Source of the DNA: Paramacrobiotus metropolitanus
Taxonomy: Eukaryota > Tardigrada > Eutardigrada > Parachela > Macrobiotidae
Direction of reading: 5' to 3'
Assembly: GCF_019649055.1 (NCBI RefSeq)
Contig: NW_026570384.1
Coordinates: 62,001 to 126,000 of the forward strand
Length of the DNA: 64,000 bases
Shown: positions 38,701 to 50,700 of the stretch, piece by piece
Layout: each line of letters starts with the position of its first letter
How positions within the stretch are numbered: the stretch's first letter is position 1
Translations under genes and position numbers: made by a program
Notes under the pieces: generated by a model
The model's database searches: none
What the model saw: the letters and a program-made list of their open reading frames with translations, nothing else
What the model was told of the DNA's origin: nothing

Positions 38701-41700
38701 ACGAGTAATTGAAACCGATGCCGATGAATTATCGGATATCAGCAATGCTGATATTAATTTTACAACCTTAACCGATAACGATGAGCCTGGAAGGACCGCA
38801 CCATTAATGATAAAAGCAATAATAAATTATTTTGAAGTGCCGGTGATGATTGATACCGGTGCAGAGACTTCACTAATTTCTAGTGAATTTGTGAATGAGA
38901 TCGAAGCCGCAAGAATACCGTTAATTAAACCGCTACACATCCGCGGTATCGGAGGAGTCCGTGGATTCCTCGTTACACATTATTGTAGAATAGCGATAAA
39001 AATTAAGAATTTCGAATCCTTACATTCAGCCTATATTAAGCCAACCACAGACGAGATAAAAGTGCTGTTGGGGCAGGATTTTCTGCAAGATAAATTTTAT
39101 GCCGTTCGGCACAATAAATTACGGTACTTAGAATATCAGCCCGATAAGAAACCGGGCCCATTAATAATGAGCGAACCGGTGTCGCCGGTTATTCAAACGA
39201 CAAATACCGTAGAGGAAGAAGTCTTCCCGATACCCGTGGCAACGGGAGAAATTACCGGTGAACTAGTAATATCGGCACAAGAGGCCGTACAGGAAGAAAC
39301 CGTACCCATAGGGAGCAAAGTCTTCCCGATACCCGTGGCAACAGCCACAATAGAAACAGGTAAAACTATTCGTTCCAAATCAGTACTGAAGAAGCCGGCA
39401 AAAGTCCGGTTAGCAGCAAAAGCTACATTCCGTCGCCTATGGGGCGAATATCAAGTGTTAGTAAAAGAAGTTCAGGACCTTATTAAAACCAAGGAAGACG
39501 GTACTAATGTAATGTACCTATTTATGGACGAGGACGTACCAGTCCCGGGTATTGATTCCGCAAAGGCGGAAGAAATTGTCCGTGATTTGGCTAAACAATG
39601 TAAGGCAGAATATTCTGCCCTGGAGGAAAAACAGCGACATTTGAACCAGATCTTCAAATATTTTAAAATACCACTACCGTATGTATTGCGTACACCGTTG
39701 CGCGTATTAGCGCAGTTAACGAGACGTAAATTACCGGTATTGCCGTACCAGTTGAAGGAGTGTAAACCACTTGATAATTACGCTAATGAAACGGTTGTAA
39801 AAACCATAGCAAACCATAATCGGTCAGTTAGTTTTGCGCCAATGGCGCGTGTAGTTGAATTTATGATAGACGATCCACCTACCGTAGTGAGAAAATCTCT
39901 CGATACTGCCGCTACTAATGAAACTAATAATAATAATTTAATTAATCAAGCTAGCATCGAAGTAGTCCCGGATCCTAATAACCTAATTATCGTAAATGCA
40001 GAATTGGTAGGGCCCACTGATTCTGCCGAGATCACTAATGAATTACCGACTTGGGAATTTTCCCAGTCCCCGATCATTAACCCCACTTACCGCGGTACAC
40101 GCGCTAAGCCTATTAGAGTTTTCGCCGGCGATAAACTATTATTTAATCCGGGTACTAACTGGGCGACAGTGAATGTCCCTTTCGATGCAGACGAGCAGTT
40201 CGATACCGGCAAATTTTTATTTCTTCCAAGTCCGCACCTGTATATGGAGCGGCGGATAAAACCGATGGAAGGAGTGGTTAAACCACTGAACAATAAATTT
40301 GATATGGTATTCGTTAATTTTCAACATCAGCGGCAGTCAATTAAGAAAGGCCAATTTATTGGCTACTTAGAACCGTACGAGGAAATTCCCGAGATAAATA
40401 TTCAAGTTAATGCCACAATGTTGGCAGAAATGACACCAGAAGAACAGGAAACTGTTAAGAAAGCCGTAGATGAGCTGAAAATCAACCCTAAATTTAACTG
40501 AACAAGAAATCAGGGAAATCAAGGAAATTTTCCTTGAATATCCTGGCTTATTTGCTACGAAAAATCGCCCATTCGGCGACGTACAAATTGTGAAACACCA
40601 GATAGACACCGGCGATACAGCGCCAATAAAATCTAAGCCGCACAGGACCTCATGGCGAGGCCGGGAAATAATTCAGGAACATGTCAATGACATGCTAGCG
40701 AAGGGAATAATTCGTAAATCGAATTCACCGTGGTGTTTCCCTGTCGTATTAGCGAGTAAAAAGAATCCCGATGGAACCATCAGTACGCGATTTTGCGTGA
40801 ATTATATTAAATGAAATGACGCTACGAAAAAGAACAATTACCCTCTTCCAAGTCCGGACGAATTATTACAGGCAGTAGCCGACAATAAATATTATTGTGG
40901 CTTTGACTGCAACGCAGGGTTTTGGCAAGTGCAAATGCACGAAGATTCCATCGAAAAAACTGCGTTTATCACGCAGGATGGACTCTATGAATTTCTAAGG
41001 ATGCCGTTCGGTGTTTGCAATGGCCCTGCAACGTTTCAGGAAGCCATGAATAGGACACTGTCCGACGTCCACTGCGAAAATATTTTCGCTTATTTGGACG
41101 ATATCATCGCCGCCGCTAAAGACTTTGAAGATCTGAAACGTAAAATACGCTTGATGTGCGAGTGCCTTTAAAGGCAGGATTCACGTTGAAACCGAGTAAA
41201 TGCCATATTGGCGAAACAGAACTACATTTCCTGGGACATATTATGTCCAAGGATGGGATAAAAACGGATCCCGATAAAATAGCAGCTATCGAGAAATACC
41301 CGAAGCCGGAGACAGAAAAGGATCTGAGGTCATTCCTCGGACTTTGCAATTATTACCGCAAATTTGTTAAGGATTTTGCCGGTAGAACACGCCGTCTATA
41401 CGGTTTATTAAAAGGGGAAATTGATGTAAAAGCGAACTGGTCGATTGACCATGACAGTGAATTTGCTGATTTAAAATCAGCATTAATTAATGCACCAGTA
41501 TTAGCAAAGTTCGATCCCAGTAAACCAACCGTAATTGAATGCGATGCATCGACAATAGGAATTGGTGCTATATTACACCAAGAGGGACATCCGATTATTT
41601 ATGCGAGCAAATTGCTCACTGACGCTGAAAAGAAGTACCCAATTACAGAACTGGAGTGTATGGCAGTAGTTTTTGCGTGTCGGAAATTTCGACACTTCAT

Positions 41701-44700
41701 AGAATATTCCCATTTTTCGGTACAGACCGATCATCAAGCTTTAACGAACTTATTGCGATCGGTTTCCCGTAAAGAAGGATTAAATGGCCGATTGACACGC
41801 TGGGCACTCCAGCTTAGCAGTCATAAAATGACAATACTGTATAGACCCGGTAAACAATGTGACAATGTTGATGCATTGAGTAGACACCCAGTAGGAGAAG
41901 CTATTGAATGCCCAGACGATGACTGGGACGAATTTAAAGATTCTAAATTTAGCACTCCGTCGATTCGTGTAGTCACGATACGAGATGGAGCAGAACATGA
42001 GGAAGAAGAAGACAACTTTAAATTTTATCGAATCGAACAAGAAAAAGATCCTAATATTGAGCGCATAATCCATGCGCTAGAAGGACGCGTAGAAAGCGTC
42101 CATTTGCTTAAACGACCCGGTTATTCCGGTTATGAATTGTGGAACGGAGTATTGTATAAAATCTCCGAAAAAGACGGTAGAATTAATCGCCGATTTGTTG
42201 TGCCAAAGCACATGAGAGTGGATATCATGCACGCAATGCATGATGCACCGGCTAGCGGTCATCTAGGCCGCGCGAAAACTTATCAGGCGATCGCCTTGAG
42301 ATACTTCTGGGATAACATGACCTCTCAGATTATCAAGTACGTTGATCACTGTTTTGCATGCCAGCATCGCAAGACACTGCGCAAAGCGCCACCCGGTAAA
42401 CTGCAACAGATTGCCATCGGTGAACCCTGGTTCAGAATGCAGGTAGATTTGAAAGGGCCATTGCCCAAGACAGCGCGTGGAAACACGTATATTGCCGTAG
42501 CAATAGATGAACTCACGAAATTCGTGATTGCAAAACCGATACCGGACGCAAAAGCGGAAACCGTAGCAAATTTTTTAATTTACGACGTGTTTCTACCGTA
42601 CGGAACACCGCAGATATTGAATACTGATAGAGGTACGCACTTCCATAATTATTTATTGGAAGCAATAAATAAACGCTTGCGAATACAGCATCATTTCGGT
42701 GCTGCGTATCATCCGATAGGACGCGGACTTGTCGAACGACAAATGCAGACAATAGCTGATTCACTCGCGATGTACGCCAGTGATGGCCGGGAGCGTAATT
42801 GGGACAAAGTCCTGCTATTTGTAATTGCTGGAAAAAATCGTGTAGCAAATAAGACGACGAATATGTCGCCGTATTTTATGCTGTACGGTAGAGAGCAGGT
42901 TATTCCTGCGGATACAGAGACAAAGACCAATTTGCCGTCAGACCACGCGACAATTCGCGAATATATGGAGGAACTGCGCTACAATCTGAATCGCGCCCAC
43001 GATATAGCAGAGTTGCATATTCGCAACGAATTTGAGAAAAATGCCGAGCGCTTCGACAAGGGTCGATCGGAGGACAATTTTAGCATTGGGGATCTGGTGA
43101 TCCTTAAAATAGAAAAGAAGAAAGGGGAAACGGAGTCATTTCGTCGCAGGTTCGAAATTGAGCCATGGGAAATCATCGGATTCCCATATACTAACGCCGT
43201 AGAAATCAAACGGATAATCTCCGATAAAACGGAGGAAATACGCATCGTTAATTGCGAACGGATAAAACCTTATCGCACTACCGAGGAAGATAGAAAAAAC
43301 GAAATCCTATTAATTAGAGATTTATTAGGGAATAACAATCTTAATGAACTTCCTGACAAACAGGATGTACAAGCAATTGCAGATAATTCTGCGAATAATT
43401 TCCCCGCTACCGATGTGGTCCGTACCTCTGCAGACAATGCTGCCAATAATTCCCCCGTAATCGACACGGAGGAATGGGAAATAGTCAACGATGATGGAAG
43501 TAATAATAAGCGCAATAGCGCTAAGAAACCAGTGCCCAAAAGGCGATTTCTGCTCAAACTACGCAAAAGCGCTAATGGATACACTAGAATTAATCGTCTA
43601 GTCGTAGAAATACCGTGCAAAGCGCGCAAATAATAAGTCGGAATAACCGCCGTACTTGTCGATAGCTTTAATCGAATAAATAAATCGATACCGGAAAACA
43701 CCGTACAAAAATCCACAATTATATTGTGTATTTTTTCCATTGCAGATATTTCCGCAATGGACCGCAATCAGCGACCGACCCGACCAATTGGCCGAGGTAT
43801 TCCTCGATTCTTTGCCCCACCCGCAGTGGGAAATCAGGCATATCGCCCGACGCAGCGATTTGCTGCCCCGAATGTCCAGAACGTTCAAAACGCCGGTAAT
43901 TTGCCCAATGCGGCACCGGCAGTAATCCCAGTGACTATGTCACGTTCTGTACAGACCGATCCCGTAATAGTGGCATCATATGCCGAGTACGAATTACTTT
44001 TGCGTAGTAATCGGGAACGCGACCTGGCATCGTACAAACATTCATTGGCAGCGACCGCTGTCCAACCAGAAGAAATAGCAGCAGTTGATCAACTGCATAT
44101 CACCCCGCCAGCAGAAAGGATGGCAAAGGCCATAATAGCGCGTGCAAAGGTACAGAGTGACGCGGCAGAGACTTCAAAAGAAGTTGAAGAAGTGCCTTAC
44201 GAGTCAATTGTGAAGAAACCTGTTAAATCACCTGCAAAAGCAGGAGTAGAGATAGCGTTGAAGGCAATGCCTAAACGGAGTAAATCCCCGAAACCACCGC
44301 CAGATGCGGACGAACGATTGGCGAAATTGATCGCCGACCACGAGCAGCAAGAAGCCCGAGATAGGCAGCGATGGGGACAATCTTTCATAATGGAGGGCCC
44401 ATTTGCTCCGACGAAGTCGGGGGCTCCCAATGGGAAAGAATTACGTGTAGTTACGATACCGCAGCACGTCTTAGAGACACCGCAGATTTTAACGCAAATA
44501 CGGCCACAGTTGCAAGTGCAACCGCCCCCGGCGTTCTGGAAAGAAACTGGTTTAAAACCAGCCGTGATTAGATTTCCTACTCCTATGGGAGTAGTGCAAG
44601 CGCCGATTGAACACCAGCAACCGGCTGGGACATTTAAACGGGGTACGAACCCGGTTCGAATCAAGGAAGAGCAGAGTTACATAATCCCGAAATTATCGGG

Positions 44701-47700
44701 ATCGCGTACATTGTCGCCCGCTGTTAGTACAGTATCCCATAGGACACATCCCTATCGCGTGCGAGGCACAACCTCACCAGGCGAGGAAGAAAAGAAGCGC
44801 AAATTAGTGGAAGAAAAAGAGGAAATAGCACGAAGAGTCGTGCAGGTAAGGGAAAAGCTGAGACATCAGCCGTCGTCATCAGAAGACGAAGAACAGCCGC
44901 GCCTCGTAATAGACGAGACGCGCAGCGATAAAGCGCAGAAAGGTAGTGACGAGGACTTAATCAAGTTCTCTAGTGAATCAAACGGAAGAGAAAACTCTCC
45001 GGAAATTCCGGAACCAAAGCCAGATGGATCCCCGAAGACACCGAGTATTAGCTCGCCAGTTCCTAGAATGTCGCCATGCCCAGCAAAGGCTGGACCGTCG
45101 CAACCACCGAAACCAGTGCCTAGTGAAAAGATAGCTGAAGCAACGGCTGTGACTTTGGACATTATAAATAATGTCCGGAAAAAGGATAAGATGGCGGCAT
45201 TCGCACATCTTTTACAAAAATATAGGCAAATAATTGCCCCTCGGTATATCGATACCGAAGAATACGGTTTGATTGTGAAAGTAGCCGCAGAACGCGGTAC
45301 ACTAGTAGAAGTGTATGAAAACTGGATACCGACAATGAAGTACGCGATAACCGCGACTCGTAAAAGCCGATATGTCGGATTGAAAATAACAAACATACAG
45401 GAAATGGTAGAAGCGGCGACAATCGCCATCAGGGACATCCACAACGTTCGTGGATCGACTATCGATGACATTGTTAGGTATATGTACCTAACGATGCCGT
45501 TGGATTCGGTTAATCCGGAGCAGCGTTACTCGGATGTCACCACTGCAGTTAATGAGGCAATTGCCACAGGAATAATTGTAGATGCAGCATTGGCTGGTAC
45601 TAGCGGGCGATATGCCCTGTCAGAGACGAACCGCAAAAGAATAGCGGAATTGACTGGTCAGCATATAGAGGAAGTCCCGTATTCCCCGGCCAAGCGAGTT
45701 CCATTTGGGCAAAAGCCCATAACAGCAGATGAGCCGAGGAACTTGTTGGCCCAACCGTCGCGTCACGAATTGGCTGTTGCCATATACAAAATCGAGCAGA
45801 GGGGGGAAAACCCCACAGCCCAGCGAATTAATGAATATTTTGGTACTTATCCGCCTTATGCGGTGCAGTCGATGCTTCGTACAATGTACGAAGACGCCCA
45901 AATCACACGCCGCTACGACGGCGAGACTTCACCGTCATACCGCTTCGGGCGTAAAGGACTCTCGTTTCTGCAGAACGTGCAGTTCGATAAATTAAAGCAG
46001 TGGGATGAAATTGTCGTAAAGACAATTGAAGAAATCGGTGACCCTGCTGGTTCATCGCCGGATGAAATCATCCAGTACATTAGGACAGTGTGTCCGGCTA
46101 TAGCTAACCACGTAGACGATGCAGTAACATTAGCGATAAGTCGCTTAATTAGCGACCCGAGAATTGTCGGATTAAATGATCCACACCGTGGGATGGTTTT
46201 ATCCGTTATACTGGATCATGTGATCGAGGAATAGAACAATATCTCCGAGATGGTAGATGCATATATTATGCAATAAGATAAATGCCGTATTTAATGCATA
46301 ATTTAATTAATTTAAATTATTTGCAGACAACATGGAAGAATTACCGTACCAGTATGCGCCAATGCGCTCCTGCAACCGCTGTTCGCATAATACGAACAAT
46401 CGGAAATGCGTGGAATGCACGCAGGGACCCAACTATCGATCGGATGATCCGCAAGTCGTTGTTTCCCGATTGTATGATGAAGTGCTTATGCGCAGCCTGG
46501 ATGCGTATCGCACTGTAACACTACCGGAATACTGGACGATCGTCTGTGCTACACCATTGTATTACAATGGTATTTATAAAAGCGCCGTTAAATTCATTGG
46601 CGATCATGCCGATGAATGGTCGTGCGCAACTCATCCCGAAAACTTCGGACGAAGTACTGCCAATTTGATGCAACGCATCACCGCACCACCAAATCAGGTA
46701 ACTATTCCTGTGAATAGTGCTTGTGGAAATTTTGAAATATTCCCAGTTACCGCGGGTAATCAATATTTACCGAACAGAGATAATTCTCTTAATTTACAGA
46801 ATTATCCGACGAATGTCGGCGGACAGCAAACGCCGTCTCAACAGCCAGCATATGGCCAGTGGCAACCGCCAGTTATGTTTCAGCAGCAAAGTCTGCCTTT
46901 TTCGGGATTTCAGCAGCAACAACAGCCTATTCGATATACGAATATGGCATTGCAAGTACCGCCGGGCACCTTGCCACCTGAGCATATTGCTCACTTACAG
47001 CAGAGCCTTCCCAGTGGAAGCTACCAGTATGATCTGGAAACTCGGATGATAACTCCATGTCCATGGCCAGCCGGGACAGCACCGAAAGAATCACAACAAC
47101 GGCAGACTAATCCGCTGTTAGCGAATCTCCCGCCACTGACCAGGAATACTCCAGCAAGTCAAACGCCGTATCCGCAACAAACGTTGCAAGTGCAGCCTTC
47201 AACTTCCAGAGCTGTAAGTGAAACAGTTTTAGATTCAGAGCCGAATTCAGGTGCTAGTTATTCTAGCAACACTAGCAATGCTAGTGGTAAAACACGGCAT
47301 AAGATTACTTATCAAACACCGAATGTGGGGAAAACCCCAGATAATTCGTTTGTAGAAGGCGATATAATGCCTGGTAAATTGAATACGGCTGCTAAATTTC
47401 AGAAGAAAGCAGCGAATTGGAATGTACGCGCAACGCGCGACAAACCAGTACAGTATAAGCCGGATGCATCCGTATTGTTGATGCCGGAGCGACAGACACA
47501 TCCGCAGCGTATTCGCCGCGATATCGACGTTATTCGTCGGGACCTCGATCAATATATTGATCGTGTTGCGTCAGTAATTGGCACCGTTAACGCTGATCAA
47601 AGAACCGAAATTGGCAAAGCCATCACTGATACCTTGGATCTGTTACATACCGTCGGGTATGATTTGCGTATTCGCAATTCGATTAATATGTACCAAATAG

Positions 47701-50700
47701 ATTTGTTCCGGCAAATGGAAGTTTGGCGATACGAAACGCCGCAGCGTAATGGATTGCGTAGCGCGCTGGATATTTCCCAGCTCAAGAAAAAACTAATTGA
47801 AATTTCCGTGGTGGATTGGGAATTAATTTCTCAATTTAAAATCCTATTCACCGAAAATCCGGAGGAATTCCTCCTTCAGTTCATACTACCGGACACGGAT
47901 CCAGCAAAGTTCTAGTTTTTCTGCCGTGCCGCCTGCGCGCTCCAGCGTAAAATCGCTCCCATGAAAATCACGTGGGATACAATAAATATCGGATGGGGAT
48001 TGAAGAAATATGTTTTAGTCATCTTATCTGCATTGATGGGCAATTGCCACGCTCACCATTGGGCCCGGACTTATAGGCAAGTCGAACAAAATCGCCGTCT
48101 GAAAAGCTACGTTAATCGCTTGGGTGAACCTCTAAATGAGGAACAGCAGGCGAAAGTTTTGAATGATCTTTTGCACGTAATGCAAGTCGATGGACTTAAT
48201 ACCGAAGCTATCCATAACGGACATTATGACGGGATATACGATCTCGTCAAAAGATTTGCGGAGCGTCAAGGGAAGCGCAAAGTCGCTCCAAATTCACCTG
48301 ATACTCCAATAGCGAGCCGAACAGTGCAGCCAGAGCTGAAGAAATCGGTGTCGATGGACACCGACGAAAGCGAGAAATTACCGGGGACAGCTAATACTGT
48401 ACCGGTAATGGAAGTTAACACTGCGAATGCTGCACCAGCTGTGAATACCGGATCTGCAGTGATCACTGCGCCGTCTAGCGGAATTCCGCAAACAGAAGTT
48501 GTTGCGTCGGTGAAAGCACTGACGATCGCGGAAACTCTACCGGCATTGGAGCAGCAACCCGCGGCAGAGGTGGGTGATGAGATGACGGGACCAGAACCGT
48601 CAATTAGGAATAACTTCCTTTTCCCGACGAGACAAGCCTTTCGAGACCGGCAATTGGAGCTGGAGGCGATGGGACAGAGCGAAACCTTCACCGAAGTGGA
48701 TCATTTGATCTTTACGGTGCATATCCCGGATAACGAGACCGATCCACTGTACTATCCGGGTGGAAATGACGAAGTGGACATGTTGGAAGATAGTACCGAA
48801 GTTAAGACTACGTCTGCCGTATTGAGCGACGCTCTTAACGCATTAAATGAAGAACCGCAGGTAAAACCGCCGTAAACGCATTGAATGCATTAAATGCCGT
48901 ATTGTACCAAGTACCGCTAAACTAAAACCGCCGTAAAAGCATTAAATGCTAAAAAATTCAATCGTCGTATAAGCACAACGAATTGCATACGTAATTTTAT
49001 TAAAATCGCCGTATTGTACTACGAGTACACAACTTAATATTAATCACCGTAGTGCGCAATGAATCGCAAGAATAACTTTATTGAATCGCCGTAGACGCAC
49101 AAATCGGTGCATAATACTCGGTTAAAGAATTGCCGTAGCGCATTAATTGCGTAAACAGATGAATAAAATCGACGTAGATGCACTAAGCTGCACATATATC
49201 GTGGATCGACGCAACAATGCGTATGACTGGAGGAAAGCTCCGGAATGGATCGGAAAACCTGCAAACTAACAAGGATTAACATGTGGGATTGGATTCAACT
49301 GGAATGGGAATTTACCGGAATAATTTTACCGGATTTTGTTACGAGTTTAACTCGTTTTGATTATTTTTACGCCGCATTTTGCAGCGTGTGTTCTCACTAA
49401 CCTGTGATGGAATAATTGACACAATTTTTTTAATAAGAGTTGCTCATTATGTTGTGCATTTAATATGCATCTTTTCATTTCTTCTTTCATTCCTGTTTTT
49501 GAGCCTCAAGGGGCCTCGGCATCCCGTCCCGTGGCATGTCAGAGTGTTGTGCGTATAGCACAGGATATTGGCACGGACGCCTCACCATCATTGGCTTGGC
49601 TTACCATTCGCCAGCTTTCCAAACACGACTGATCGTGTTTGCCATTGGTGCCAACCTAGGAACCGTTAACATCGTTTCCTAGCTTTTCATGATTTTCATG
49701 CCCTTTTTCTGCATTAGATTCTGTTTTTTTTTTATGATGGCTTTTCTAGCATTTATTTCACGGAAATAAAGCGATCTCTCGAGGAGATGTTGTTTCGTTG
49801 TGTTTTTCTCTATGCAGCGTAGACGCTTCTCCGAGATTAGGTACAATCAGACTTGCTTCAGCCGGATTTATCCCATGGGGGCCAGGGTTGATTCTTCTAA
49901 CTATGATCCAACACGACTGTGGAACTGCGGATCCCAGATGGTGGCTTTAAATTTTCAAACCGCAGGTCGATATCCATAATTGACATTTAACTCTTGAAAA
50001 GGTTTGGCAAGTTTTGTGAATGTAGATGCACCTTTGCATTTGAATCAAGGGAGATTCATGCAGAATGGAGGATGCGGATATGTCCTGAAGCCGGGCTTCC
50101 TGCATAGCGAAGACTATGATCCTTGCGAAGCAAAGACACTGAAGGGCGTTGTCGAGCCAATCGTTCTTTGTGTCACGGTAATAACTCACGAAACGGACGA
50201 CACCGGACTACTCGTAGTCAGTCTTATCATTTATACGCTTTACGAGCGAGACCTGGCATACTGTATTTCTATACAAGAAGATGACAAAGTCCGAGCTCAG
50301 CAATCTGTGTATTCGTTTCCGTCATCCAGCTGACGGCTGATGTTGTGGCTAAAGTTTAAGGTTGAACATGGTGATTGTGTACCAGCGCCGGAGTTAACAA
50401 TACGCTAAGCAGCAACGTCATCCTTCGGCCTGCTGTGCGGAAACAAGTACATACTGTACAGGGGTCGCTAAGCTAAGCCTTTGTTATCCCTTTATATGTG
50501 GTTGTCGTGGTCTCAGAGTCAGGACTACGCCCAGTGTTAATGCCGTTAATAATTTAACGCCGTGTAATCATACCGGATCAGGTGCAGTCCGTAACTTGCT
50601 ATCCAATATTTCACTTACTTTGTTGCCGAACATGACAGATAATTGCTGGTCGCCAGCTCCTAAAATCTGGAAAGGGTATCTCTAGTCCTGCAGTACAAGT

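Larger units (their letters stand above)
34999..49836 (+). mobile_element. Large Ty3/Gypsy-like LTR retrotransposon with accessory ORFs
   Basis: A 14.84-kb element in sense orientation within a PLC-gamma intron. It has two LTRs of about 300 nt, a 5-bp target duplication TTAGG (34994-34998 and 49837-49841), and a TGG primer-binding start directly after the 5' LTR. ORFs in order: ORF1 (coiled coil), gag, protease, RT-RNase H-integrase, ORF4 (winged-helix/H1-like), ORF5, ORF6. Protease before RT, and integrase after RNase H, is the Ty3/Gypsy arrangement. The element is two to three times the usual length for the group because of the added ORFs. No envelope fusion protein is recognisable. LTRs differ at only about three positions, so insertion is recent, but pol carries two lesions. 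Confidence 0.95.

Noticed and set aside
40812-40814. TGA in RT as a selenocysteine or programmed readthrough codon
   Set aside because: It replaces a conserved leucine-type position inside the RT fold and lies near a second frameshift; mutation or sequencing error is simpler.
47961-48875. ORF6 as an envelope gene
   Set aside because: Only one N-terminal hydrophobic stretch; no fusion peptide, cleavage site, cysteine pattern or C-terminal anchor.
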